This document shows, one piece after another, positions 1-6,549 of a stretch of DNA of 17,203 nt. The DNA comes from Longibacter sp051155795. GTDB lineage: Bacteria > Bacteroidota > Rhodothermia > Rhodothermales > Salinibacteraceae. Position 1 is the stretch's first letter; each line of letters begins with the position of its first letter. The stretch spans positions 1 to 17,203 of the forward strand of contig NZ_DAXETW010000045.1 in NCBI RefSeq assembly GCF_051155795.1, written 5' to 3'. The notes below the pieces were generated by a model, which saw nothing but the letters and a program-made list of their open reading frames with translations, was not told where the DNA came from and searched no databases. The position numbers were made by a program, and so were the translations under genes.

Positions 1-313
1 AAATTTCAAGGCCTGCCGAAGTTCGGCTGAGGGGCCGATTCGCTTGGCTGAAATTCTCCAAACTCAACCTCTCTTCGGTCTTGGGAGTCACAATCAGGCG
101 TATCGCTTCGAGGTTTCAGACAGGGAGAATTTCCCCGCCGACCGATTTCGCTAACCTGCGACCGGTCCAGCTGATGGGTCGCTCCGCTTCCCGGCCCCTC
201 GCAGCGCCGATCTTCGCAAGGGCCGAAACCGCAGGTACTCGTAGCGTGAAGGTCCGCTACGAAGTCGCTTTTCCCCGGCCTTGCGCGGTTCGTCGTCTTG
301 AGCGCGAAGCGGA

Positions 314-380
314 CGACGCGGAATAAACAAATCGTTGTTTGAGCGAGCTGTGCTCGCGAGTTCCGATTTGTTAAGCGTCG
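314..380. other. Compound three-part hairpin of repeat copy 1
   Basis: Three nested perfect helices: 314-319 with 375-380 (6 bp), 326-334 with 364-372 (9 bp) and 343-348 with 352-357 (6 bp, triloop TGT). Connectors are 320-325 and 373-374, then 335-342 (ttgtttga) and 358-363 (gagttc). The same architecture occurs in copy 2 with different stem sequences but matching connector lengths (8 and 6 nt) around the inner helix. Conserved structure with changed sequence shows that the pairing itself is maintained. Confidence 0.85.
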
Positions 381-428
381 CAAAGCGAAGCGCTAGACGA
401 AGCGCGGACCGCCGGGTGGGTTTTTTGC

Positions 429-460
429 GTCTCGTTTTTTGACCATGCAAAAAATGAGAC
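429..460. other. T/A-rich hairpin of repeat copy 1
   Basis: Twelve-pair stem with one G-T pair: gtctcg plus six T at 429-440, complement at 449-460, loop gaccatgc. The T tract is inside the stem rather than after it, so this is not a standard Rho-independent terminator. It is preceded by another T run (421-426). Two sister hairpins of the same design, with other stem-base sequences, lie at 494-521 and 985-1018. Confidence 0.7.
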
Positions 461-493
461 AACAAGGATGGAGAACCTTCCCCGGCCTTAGTA

Positions 494-521
494 CCGGTTT
501 TTTGCTTGACCAAAAAACCGG
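494..521. other. T/A-rich hairpin between the repeat copies
   Basis: Ten perfect pairs: ccgg plus six T (494-503), loop gcttgacc (504-511), six A plus ccgg (512-521). Same plan as 429-460 and 985-1018, with a different stem base. It lies at the junction of the two repeat copies. No matching third hairpin was seen after copy 2. Confidence 0.7.
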
Positions 522-869
522 CGGAAAAAATTCAAGGCCTGCCGAAGATCGGCTGAGGGGCCGATTCGCTTGGCTGAAATTCTCCAAACTCAACCTCTCT
601 TCGGTCTTGGGAGTCACAATCGGGCGTATCGCTTCGAGGTTTCAGACAGGGAGAATTTCCCCGCCGGCCGATTTCGCTAACCTGCGACCGATCCAGATGA
701 TGGGACGCTTCGCTTCCCGGCCCCTCGCAGCGCCGATCTTCGCAAGGGCCGAAACTGCTTGAAGGTGTGAGGGGATGAATGTATGAAGGTCCGCTGTGCG
801 TCTTGGCAAGGAATCGCGTGCAGTTCCTCCCGGCCTTGCGCGGTTCGTCGTCTCGAGCGCGAAGCCGAA

Positions 870-934
870 GCCACGAACAGAACGAATTCCTGTCTGAGCC
901 CGCAGAGCGGGCGAGTTTGAATTCGTTCCGTGGC
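870..934. other. Compound three-part hairpin of repeat copy 2
   Basis: Helices 870-875 with 929-934 (6 bp), 881-889 with 919-927 (9 bp) and 898-903 with 907-912 (6 bp, triloop AGA). Connectors 890-897 (ctgtctga) and 913-918 (gagttt) match copy 1 in length and nearly in sequence. Relative to copy 1, all 6 outer pairs, 3 of 9 middle pairs and 2 of 6 inner pairs are changed while still Watson-Crick: 11 compensated pairs out of 21, with no unpaired change. Confidence 0.85.
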
Positions 935-984
935 GAAAGGCGTAGCGCTAGAAGAAGCGCGGTATGACGGGCGATTTTTTTTGC

Positions 985-1018
985 GGCTCGTTTTTTTTGT
1001 CGCTCAAAAAAATGAGCC
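985..1018. other. T/A-rich hairpin of repeat copy 2
   Basis: Thirteen-pair stem with one G-T pair: ggctcg plus T run at 985-997, complement at 1006-1018. Compared with 429-460, the second pair from the base changes from T-A to G-C with pairing kept, and the stem gains one T-A pair. It ends the recognisable part of copy 2. Confidence 0.7.
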
Positions 1019-1035
1019 ATGAAGGATCGAGGGCG

Positions 1036-1295
1036 AAGTTCGAAGGGCGAAGTGCTTCCTGCCCGAGGACATCAGCCAGAACCAAAAGTCAGAACCAAAG
1101 GCCAGAACCAAAGAACAGACCGGAAGGGCCCGGCCGGCCCGAACGTCCCACCCGGAGGCTCGTACCTTGAACTCAACCGCTCCGGTCGGTACACTAACGA
1201 ACCCGTTGGTGCCGTTGCCCGGACCGCCCCTTTTCTCTTCGCTCCTCCACGATTAGGCTCTGTCGCACATGACCACCACCACGCGCTCCATCACC
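1036..1295. repeat. fabF upstream region with a 13-nt tandem repeat
   Basis: No gene seen in this stretch. At 1078-1116 there are three 13-nt units, consensus agaaccaaagnnc, followed by a partial fourth (agacc). Just before it the 10-mer gggcgaagtt/g appears twice (1031-1040, 1045-1054). The 60 nt before the fabF start are pyrimidine-rich (for example ccccttttctcttcgctcctcc) with no clear promoter boxes. The open frames crossing the region overlap the repeat or fabF out of frame and are rejected. Confidence 0.55.
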
Positions 1296-2543
1296 ATGCA
1301 ACGGGTCGTCGTGACCGGTCTCGGCGCTGTCACCCCGATCGGTCTGACGACGGACGCGTTCTGGGACGCACTCCTTTCCGGAACGAGCGGCGCGGGTCCG
1401 ATCACAAAGTTCGACACGGAGGGGCATAAGACGAAAATCGCGTGCGAGCTGACGGACTTCGACCCGGAGCCGTACATGGACGCCAAGCAGGCGCGCCGTC
1501 AGGATCTGTTCAGCCAGTACGCGCTGGCGGCCACGGCGCAGGCGTTCGAGGATGCGCAGCTTGACACCTCAGAGCTAGACGAGGCGCAGCGCGATCGCAT
1601 CGGTGCCATCTTCGGGACGGGCGTCGGGGGATCCAACCTGTTCATTGACCAGGTGCGCACGCTCGACGAGCACGGTCCTCGGCGCATCTCGCCCTTCTTC
1701 GTGCCCATGATGATCACGAATATGGCGCCGGGCCTGATCGCGATGGAGCACGGCCTGCGCGGCCCGAACCACGCCGTCGTGAGCGCCTGCGCGACGGGGA
1801 ACGACGCCATCAGCGATGCGCTCCTGCTCCTTCGACAGGGACACGCGGATGCCATGCTGGTCGGCGGCACGGAAGCGTCGATCAATGAGCTTTGCGTTGG
1901 TGGTTTCGCGTCGATGCGGGCGCTGTCCACGCGAAACGATGATCCGGAGAGTGCCTCGCGTCCGTTCGACAAAGACCGGGACGGATTCGTCGCAGCGGAA
2001 GGCGCGGGCGCCCTGGTCCTCGAGACGCTCGAGCACGCCCTCGATCGCGGCGCTCCGATCTATGCCGAGGTGTCGGGCGTCGGCAAGTCGAACGACGCCT
2101 ATCACTACGCGGCTCCGGACCCCGACGGACGGGGCGCGGTGCTCGCCATGCGCGCGGCGCTGGAGGACGCGGATACGGAGCCGGAGGCGGTCGACCACGT
2201 CAACATGCACGCGACCTCGACCCCGATGGGCGACACGATCGAGTCGAATGCGATGAAGACGGTCTTTGGCGATCACGCGTACAACCTCAGCCTGTCGGCG
2301 ACCAAGAGTATGACGGGTCACCTGCTCGGGGCCGCCGGAGCGGTGGAAGCCATCGCCTCCGTGCTCGCCATCCGGAACGGCATCGTCCCGCCGACCATCA
2401 ACACCGAAAACCTGGACGAGGGCTGTGACCTCGATTACACGCTGGGAGAGGCGAAAGAACGTCCGGTCCGCGTCGCGCTCAACAATGCCTTTGGCTTTGG
2501 CGGGCATAACACGACAATCGCGTTCTCCGAGTTTGCGGAATAA
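1296..2543 (+). CDS. fabF: Beta-ketoacyl-ACP synthase II (KAS II)
   Basis: Condenses malonyl-ACP with a growing acyl-ACP in cytosolic fatty-acid elongation. The 415-residue product has the full thiolase-fold synthase pattern: N-terminal MQRVVVTGLG, nucleophile Cys165 in SACATG, His305 in NMHATSTP and His342 in KSMTGHLLGAAGA, two residues off the E. coli FabF Cys-His-His triad, and the C-terminal NAFGFGGHN. The first catalytic His is followed by Ala (HATST) where most FabF have Gly, a small departure. I chose ATG 1296 because it gives the family N-terminus and length; an in-frame ATG at 1269 would add nine residues (MTTTTRSIT). No ribosome-binding site precedes either. Unlike the usual arrangement, no acpP or rnc is beside it; a thioesterase follows 57 nt later. 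Confidence 0.95.
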   Translation: MQRVVVTGLGAVTPIGLTTDAFWDALLSGTSGAGPITKFDTEGHKTKIACELTDFDPEPYMDAKQARRQDLFSQYALAATAQAFEDAQLDTSELDEAQRDRIGAIFGTGVGGSNLFIDQVRTLDEHGPRRISPFFVPMMITNMAPGLIAMEHGLRGPNHAVVSACATGNDAISDALLLLRQGHADAMLVGGTEASINELCVGGFASMRALSTRNDDPESASRPFDKDRDGFVAAEGAGALVLETLEHALDRGAPIYAEVSGVGKSNDAYHYAAPDPDGRGAVLAMRAALEDADTEPEAVDHVNMHATSTPMGDTIESNAMKTVFGDHAYNLSLSATKSMTGHLLGAAGAVEAIASVLAIRNGIVPPTINTENLDEGCDLDYTLGEAKERPVRVALNNAFGFGGHNTTIAFSEFAE

Positions 2544-2600
2544 CGCGGTGGTTCGCTCTCACCCTGTGCCGTTCCTCCTTCACCCGCCACCGCTACCCCG

Positions 2601-3056
2601 ATGAGTGACGCGAACGATGCGACCCGTCCCGCGGCTCAGGCTGCCGCCCGCGCCGATGTTCCCGATAAGCCGATCCCGGATTCCATGGGAGGTGCTGCCG
2701 AACTTCTCGACATCGAGATCGTCGAGATGTCCGACGAAAAGGTGGTCGCGACCATGCCGGTCACGAAGAAGCACCACCAGCCCTTCGGCGTCCTGCACGG
2801 CGGCGTCAGCGTGGTGCTGGCAGAGAGCGTCGCAAGCGTCGGTGCCTACCTCGCGGCCCCGGACGGGTTCGTCGCCATGGGGATCGAGATCAACGCCAAC
2901 CACATCCGCGCGGTGCGAGAGGGAACGGTGACGGCCGTGGCTACGCCCGTACACCGAGGCCGCTCCACCCAGGTGTGGCAGGTCGAAATCACCGGCGACA
3001 ACGACAAGCTGATCTGCGTCAGTCGCTGCACCCTCGCGATCGTCAAAAAGGGATGA
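2601..3056 (+). CDS. Hotdog-fold acyl-CoA thioesterase (MenI/YdiI/PaaI-like)
   Basis: Probably hydrolyses an acyl- or aryl-CoA thioester in the cytosol. The 151-residue product has a disordered Ala/Asp/Pro-rich start (about 1-28) and one hotdog domain. Gln60, His66 (in FGVLHGGVS) and Glu75 (in VVLAESVAS) keep exactly the spacing of Gln48, His54 and Glu63 in E. coli YdiI, the 1,4-dihydroxy-2-naphthoyl-CoA hydrolase of menaquinone synthesis. Bacteroidota use menaquinone, so a MenI role is plausible, but no other men gene is in the window and related YbdB/PaaI enzymes act on other thioesters. It lies 57 nt after fabF on the same strand and could be co-transcribed. Start ATG 2601 is the first in frame; there is no Shine-Dalgarno. 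Confidence 0.88.
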   Translation: MSDANDATRPAAQAAARADVPDKPIPDSMGGAAELLDIEIVEMSDEKVVATMPVTKKHHQPFGVLHGGVSVVLAESVASVGAYLAAPDGFVAMGIEINANHIRAVREGTVTAVATPVHRGRSTQVWQVEITGDNDKLICVSRCTLAIVKKG

Positions 3057-3060
3057 GGGA

Positions 3061-3133
3061 AATGGTGAATGGCGAATGTTGAATGGCGAATTGTGACAGG
3101 TGAATTGTGAAGGGTGAATGTTGACTGGTGACG
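3061..3133. repeat. Heptanucleotide tandem repeat (about 10 units)
   Basis: Starts 4 nt after the thioesterase stop codon. Read in sevens from 3061, ten consecutive units fit the consensus AATGGTG (variants AATGGCG, AATGTTG, AATTGTG, ACAGGTG, AAGGGTG, ACTGGTG) plus a partial. The period is exact with no indel although the units are degenerate. It resembles in style the heptameric STRR repeats known from cyanobacteria. Function unknown. Confidence 0.8.
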
Positions 3134-3218
3134 TTCGGATGGCTGCGGGCAATACGTCCCTCGTTTTTTGTTGTGGGTCGCGAGTCATGGGTCGGACCTT
3201 CCACCGCTCGCACTCGCT

Positions 3219-3267
3219 CACCCTGAAACCCCACACCCCAAACCCCACACCTCACACCACATCCGGT
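3219..3267. repeat. C-rich heptanucleotide repeat in the leader of the dioxygenase gene
   Basis: Units of seven from 3226: aaacccc, acacccc, aaacccc, acacctc, acaccac. Runs of C at 3221-3223, 3229-3232, 3236-3239 and 3243-3246 give, on the - strand, four G-runs of at least three with loops of 3, 3 and 5 nt, so the tract satisfies the usual G-quadruplex pattern on the template strand. It ends a few bases before ATG 3274, so it lies in or next to the 5' leader. Confidence 0.7.
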
Positions 3268-3273
3268 CCGCTC

Positions 3274-4257
3274 ATGGCTTCGCTTCCCGGTATTCACCAC
3301 ATCACGGCCATCTCCGGTCCGGCGCAGGAGACGCTTGACACGTATGCGAGCGTGCTGGGACTACGACTGGTCAAGACCACCGTCAACTTCGACGACCCGG
3401 GCACCTATCACCTGTATTTTGGTGATCGCACCGGGCGTCCGGGGACGATCCTGACCTTCTTTCCCTGGGCGAATGCCGTTCCCGGACAGCAGGGAGCAGG
3501 CATGGCGTCAGCAACGTCATTCCTCGCTCCCGCCGGTTCGCTCGATGCCTGGAAGGAGCGTCTGACGGAAGCCGGCCTGACGGTCGGGGAGCGCACGCAG
3601 CGCTTCGACGCGGACGTGCTGACCGCGACGGCGCCGGACGGGCTCCCCCTCGAAATCGTCGCCACCGACGAGACGGAATCGATCGATGCGAGCGGCACGG
3701 CCGAGCCGTGGACCCACGGCGGCGTGCCGGCCGAGCACGCCCTGCGTGGATTTTTCGGAGCGACGCTACCGGCGGTCGACGCGCCGGCCACAGAGGAATT
3801 GTTCGTCGACGTCTTCGGCTGGGAACGAGACGGGGCCGAAGACGATCGTATTCGCCTGCGCGCCCCTCGCGGCGAAGCGTCGAACCCCGGGGCGGTCGTC
3901 GATCTGCAAAAGAAACCATCCCTCTCGCCAGGTCGCATGGGCAAGGGAACGGTGCATCACGTGGCCTTTCGGGCTCGCGACGATGAAGAGCAGGCGCGAT
4001 GGCAGGAGCAACTTCGCGCGATGGGGATTCAGGTCACCGAGGTCAAAGACCGGCAGTACTTCCAGTCCATCTACTTTCGCCATCCACGGTGGACGTCCGG
4101 CGTGCTGTTCGAAATTGCCACCGACGCTCCGGGCTTCCTGCACGACGAATCCGAAGAAACCCTCGGCTCCGAATTGAAGCTGCCGTCCCGGTTCGAGTCC
4201 CGCCGCGACGAAATTGAGCACGCGCTGCCAGATCTGCAGCGGCCCACCACGGGATAA
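3274..4257 (+). CDS. MhqO-like ring-cleaving dioxygenase (glyoxalase/VOC superfamily)
   Basis: Predicted Fe-dependent extradiol-type dioxygenase acting on hydroquinone or catechol-like compounds. The 327-residue product is two fused VOC modules: module 1 begins GIHHITAISG (His9) and has the family block LVKTTVNFDDPGTYHLYFGD (33-51 region) and GTILTFFPW; module 2 has HHVAFR (228-233), QYFQSIYFR (261-269) and LFEIATD with Glu280. His9, His228/229 and Glu280 are the likely metal ligands by family pattern. This block order matches B. subtilis MhqO/YkcA-type proteins. The frame is open upstream to 3118, but 3274 gives the family start and the upstream part is C-rich repeat. An MhqD-like hydrolase follows 123 nt later, the partner seen in quinone-stress regulons. 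Substrate not proven. Confidence 0.88.
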   Translation: MASLPGIHHITAISGPAQETLDTYASVLGLRLVKTTVNFDDPGTYHLYFGDRTGRPGTILTFFPWANAVPGQQGAGMASATSFLAPAGSLDAWKERLTEAGLTVGERTQRFDADVLTATAPDGLPLEIVATDETESIDASGTAEPWTHGGVPAEHALRGFFGATLPAVDAPATEELFVDVFGWERDGAEDDRIRLRAPRGEASNPGAVVDLQKKPSLSPGRMGKGTVHHVAFRARDDEEQARWQEQLRAMGIQVTEVKDRQYFQSIYFRHPRWTSGVLFEIATDAPGFLHDESEETLGSELKLPSRFESRRDEIEHALPDLQRPTTG

Positions 4258-4328
4258 TCGCCAACGTGCACCGTGCGCACAGGGGGAGGCGATGATCGTC
4301 ATAAGTTGTAGGTAGAGTGTCGGATTCT

Positions 4329-4380
4329 CCCCCCTCTCCCACTCTCCCGCTCTCCCACTCTCCCTTTCTCCTCGCTCCCC
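4329..4380. repeat. C-rich octanucleotide repeat directly before the hydrolase start
   Basis: From 4330 the sequence reads in eights: ccccctct, cccactct, cccgctct, cccactct, ccctttct, cctcgctc, then ccc and the ATG at 4381. The - strand has five or more G-runs of at least three with 3- to 5-nt loops in the first five, again meeting the quadruplex pattern. There is no G-rich ribosome-binding site between this tract and the start codon. Confidence 0.75.
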
Positions 4381-5037
4381 ATGCCCGACGCGACCGATCC
4401 ACACGCCGATCAGCAGGTCTACAGCACCGGTACGCCGCTGGATGAAGCATCTGCCGTGATGATCCTGATCCATGGTCGCGGGGCGACGGCGCAGAGCATC
4501 TTGCGGCTGGCCGGTGCCGTCGCGCCCGACGGGGTCGCATGTCTCGCCCCGCAGGCATCGCACCGCACGTGGTATCCGCAGTCGTTTCTTGCTCCGATGG
4601 AGAAGAACGAGCCGTACCTGACGTCCGCTCTGAATGCGATGGACGAACTCATTCAGACGATCGAAGACGCGGGCATTGCCCGAAACCGAATCGTCCTGCT
4701 CGGCTTCTCGCAGGGCGCCTGCCTTGCGTGCGAGTATGCCGCCCGTCATGCCGAGCGGTATGGAGGAGTTGTCGCACTCTCCGGCGGACTGATCGGACCG
4801 GAGGATGAGCCCCTGTCCCACGACGGCGATCTTGAGGGCACGCCCGCTTTCCTGGGATGCAGTGACCAAGACCCGCACATTCCGCTCGAGCGGGTGCAGG
4901 AAACGGCCGAGGTGCTTCGTGAGATGGGCGCGGATGTCGATCGGCGTATCTACCCGGGGATGGGGCACACCACGAACGATGACGAGCTTCGCGCCGTCCG
5001 AGAGATGCTGACCACCCTCGTGTCGGCTCTCGCATGA
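4381..5037 (+). CDS. MhqD-like alpha/beta hydrolase (carboxylesterase/phospholipase family)
   Basis: Cytosolic serine esterase of the small phospholipase/carboxylesterase family (Pfam Abhydrolase_2 type), 218 residues, the usual length. It has the oxyanion strand ILIHGRGATAQ (28-38), nucleophile Ser110 in GFSQG, Asp164 in SDQDPHIPL and His196 in PGMGH, a complete catalytic triad. No signal peptide. Its closest textbook counterpart is MhqD, which in Bacillus accompanies MhqO in resistance to quinones; position right after the MhqO-like gene supports that role. General esterase or lysophospholipase activity remains possible. The start at 4381 is the first codon after the C-rich octamer tract. 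A GH13 gene follows 60 nt after the stop. Confidence 0.87.
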   Translation: MPDATDPHADQQVYSTGTPLDEASAVMILIHGRGATAQSILRLAGAVAPDGVACLAPQASHRTWYPQSFLAPMEKNEPYLTSALNAMDELIQTIEDAGIARNRIVLLGFSQGACLACEYAARHAERYGGVVALSGGLIGPEDEPLSHDGDLEGTPAFLGCSDQDPHIPLERVQETAEVLREMGADVDRRIYPGMGHTTNDDELRAVREMLTTLVSALA

Positions 5038-5097
5038 CCTTCGGTGGCACGACCTGCAGATCTTCCTCTACGGATCGCTCTGGACTCCCCTGCCGCG

Positions 5098-6549
5098 ATG
5101 ATTTCGACACCTGACTGGGTCAAGCACGCAGTATTCTACCAGATCTTTCCGGATCGCTTCGCACGAAGCGGTCGCGTTCCGACGAAAAATGGACTGACCC
5201 TCAAACCATGGGGGGCGCCGCCGGAAGAGCAGGGGTTTCAGGGTGGAGACCTCTACGGAATCGTCGAGCGACTCGACTACCTGCAGCAGCTCGGCGTCAC
5301 CGCCCTGTACCTGAACCCGATCTTCGCGTCGGCCGCGAACCACCGGTATCATACGTACGACTACGAGCAGGTGGACCCGTTGCTGGGCGGTAACGAGGCG
5401 CTCCGGGCGTTGCTCGATGCCGCGCACGACCGAAGCATCCGGGTGGTCCTCGACGGCGTCTTCAACCACGCGAGCCGGGGCTTCTGGCCGTTTCATCACG
5501 TCCTGGAGAACGGTGGCAATTCTCCCTACATCGAGTGGTTTAACATTCACGACTGGCCGCTCAACCCATACGCCCCGGACGCCGAAACGCCGCACAACTA
5601 CGACGCCTGGGCGGACCTCCCGGCGCTACCCGAACTGAACACCGACAACGACGAGGTGCGCGCCTACATCATGCGCATCGCGCGGAAATGGGTCGAGTTC
5701 GGCATCGACGGGTGGCGACTGGACGTCCCGAACGAAATCGACGACCCTGACTTCTGGCGGGAGTTTCGGGACGTGGTCAAGGACGCAGATCCCGAGGCCT
5801 ACATTGTCGGAGAGATCTGGCACGAAGCGCACGACTGGCTGCAGGGGGATCAGTTCGATGCTGTGATGAACTACCCCTTCCTCTGGCCCACCCTCAGCTT
5901 CTTCGGGCGCGACACGCTCCGCGAGTATCACAAGACGCACCTCACGTTCGAACCACTGGACGCGCCGGAATTTGGCGACACGATCCAGGACGTGTTCGAG
6001 ATGTACGACTGGGAAATCACGCAGGCACAGCTCAACCTCCTCGACAGTCACGACATGGGGCGTGCGCTCTGGATTGTCGGGGAGGATACCGACGCGCTTC
6101 GGCTGTCCGTCCTGTTTCAGATGACCGTTCCGGGTGCACCGTGCGTATATTACGGCGACGAGATCGGGATGTCGGCCGGCGACGACCCGCACTGCCGCGA
6201 GGCCTTCCCCTGGGACGAGCCCAACGCCTGGGACGACGACCTGCTGGACCACTACCGGCAGGCGACCGCGCTTCGGCATCAGCACGAGGTGCTCCGGACC
6301 GGCAGCTTTGACGTGTTCTACGCCGAGGATGCCGTGGTCGGGTTTCGCCGTTCCCTCGGCCGCGACACCGCTATTTGTCTCTTCAATGCCGGTTCCTCCG
6401 ATGCTTTGGTTCACCTCGACGCCGAAGAGATGGATGTCCCTGCTCTTCGCTACACCTCTGCGTGGCCAGACGATGGCACCTCCGTTGATCTGAACGCCGG
6501 CAGAGTCACCACGACGCTGCCTCCCCGGTCTGCACGAATCTGGGTGTAG
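5098..6549 (+). CDS. GH13 glycoside hydrolase (cyclomaltodextrinase/neopullulanase/alpha-glucosidase-like)
   Basis: Hydrolyses alpha-glucans or maltooligosaccharides. The 483-residue protein is a (beta/alpha)8 GH13 barrel starting almost at once (VFYQIFPDRF, 12-21), followed by a short C-terminal beta domain. Conserved regions: DGVFNH (119-124), GWRLDVPNE with nucleophile Asp209, IVGEIWHE with acid/base Glu239, MNYPF (257-261), and LLDSHDMGR with Asp319. The N-terminal starch-binding domain that makes maltogenic amylases dimerise is absent. No signal peptide, so it probably acts in the cytosol on imported or stored oligosaccharides. GTG 5044 would add 18 unrelated residues; ATG 5098 fits the family. 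Exact specificity cannot be told from motifs. Asp/Glu are abundant, as in halophile proteins. Confidence 0.93.
   Translation: MISTPDWVKHAVFYQIFPDRFARSGRVPTKNGLTLKPWGAPPEEQGFQGGDLYGIVERLDYLQQLGVTALYLNPIFASAANHRYHTYDYEQVDPLLGGNEALRALLDAAHDRSIRVVLDGVFNHASRGFWPFHHVLENGGNSPYIEWFNIHDWPLNPYAPDAETPHNYDAWADLPALPELNTDNDEVRAYIMRIARKWVEFGIDGWRLDVPNEIDDPDFWREFRDVVKDADPEAYIVGEIWHEAHDWLQGDQFDAVMNYPFLWPTLSFFGRDTLREYHKTHLTFEPLDAPEFGDTIQDVFEMYDWEITQAQLNLLDSHDMGRALWIVGEDTDALRLSVLFQMTVPGAPCVYYGDEIGMSAGDDPHCREAFPWDEPNAWDDDLLDHYRQATALRHQHEVLRTGSFDVFYAEDAVVGFRRSLGRDTAICLFNAGSSDALVHLDAEEMDVPALRYTSAWPDDGTSVDLNAGRVTTTLPPRSARIWV

Larger units (their letters stand above)
1..526. repeat. Structured tandem repeat, copy 1 (left end outside window)
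   Basis: First of two copies of a non-coding element. Positions 5-230 align without gaps to 531-756 (offset 526) with few substitutions; beyond 230 only blocks stay conserved. Complementary segments visible here: 29-37 with 192-200, flanked by 17-26 with 207-216 (one mismatch); nested 50-59 with 124-133 and 66-71 with 110-115; 215-221 with 279-285; 239-246 with 255-262 (8 bp, 8-nt loop); then the compound hairpin 314-380 and the T/A-rich hairpins 429-460 and 494-521. Open frames across it are Arg/Lys/Ser-rich on both strands, have no family resemblance, and change frame between copies, so I read it as non-coding. An RNA or a folded-DNA element are both possible; strand and function are unknown. 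Confidence 0.85.
527..1035. repeat. Structured tandem repeat, copy 2
   Basis: Second copy, nearly identical to copy 1 over 531-756. Its long-range stem is perfect: 543-552 pairs with 733-742 and 555-563 with 718-726, 19 bp in two helices. Inside it 576-585 pairs with 650-659 and 592-597 with 636-641. Positions 741-747 can pair with 834-840, slightly competing with the long stem. The variable middle (757-833) is longer than in copy 1 and is not alignable except for the shared 12-mer tgaaggtccgct. The 3' part has the compound hairpin 870-934 and the T/A hairpin 985-1018. A short similarity after the last hairpin (aaggat, then gag) extends to about 1035, where the likeness to copy 1 stops. Confidence 0.85.

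Noticed and set aside
314..934. Integron attC sites
   Set aside because: Copy 1 has GTTAAGC (370-376), which fits the attC core, and nested arms look attC-like, but copy 2 has GTTCCGT at that place, the opposite RYYYAAC core is absent in both, and the sequence between is a repeat rather than a gene cassette.
429..1018. Rho-independent terminators
   Set aside because: T runs are in the 5' arm of each stem and there is no T run after the 3' arm, so the standard form is not met in the + direction; on - the geometry is the same by symmetry.
6..1020. Several open frames of 60-160 codons on both strands in the 5' region
   Set aside because: They lie over the structured repeat, are rich in Arg/Ser/Lys, change frame between the two copies, and resemble no protein family. 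The base changes preserve hairpin pairing rather than codons.
3118..3273. Upstream in-frame extension of the dioxygenase
   Set aside because: It would translate the C-rich repeat; the family N-terminus begins at 3274.
4257..4293. Terminator after the dioxygenase gene
   Set aside because: A 6-bp pair (4257-4262 with 4288-4293) around a small GTGCGCAC palindrome exists, but it overlaps the stop codon, has a 25-nt loop and no T run.
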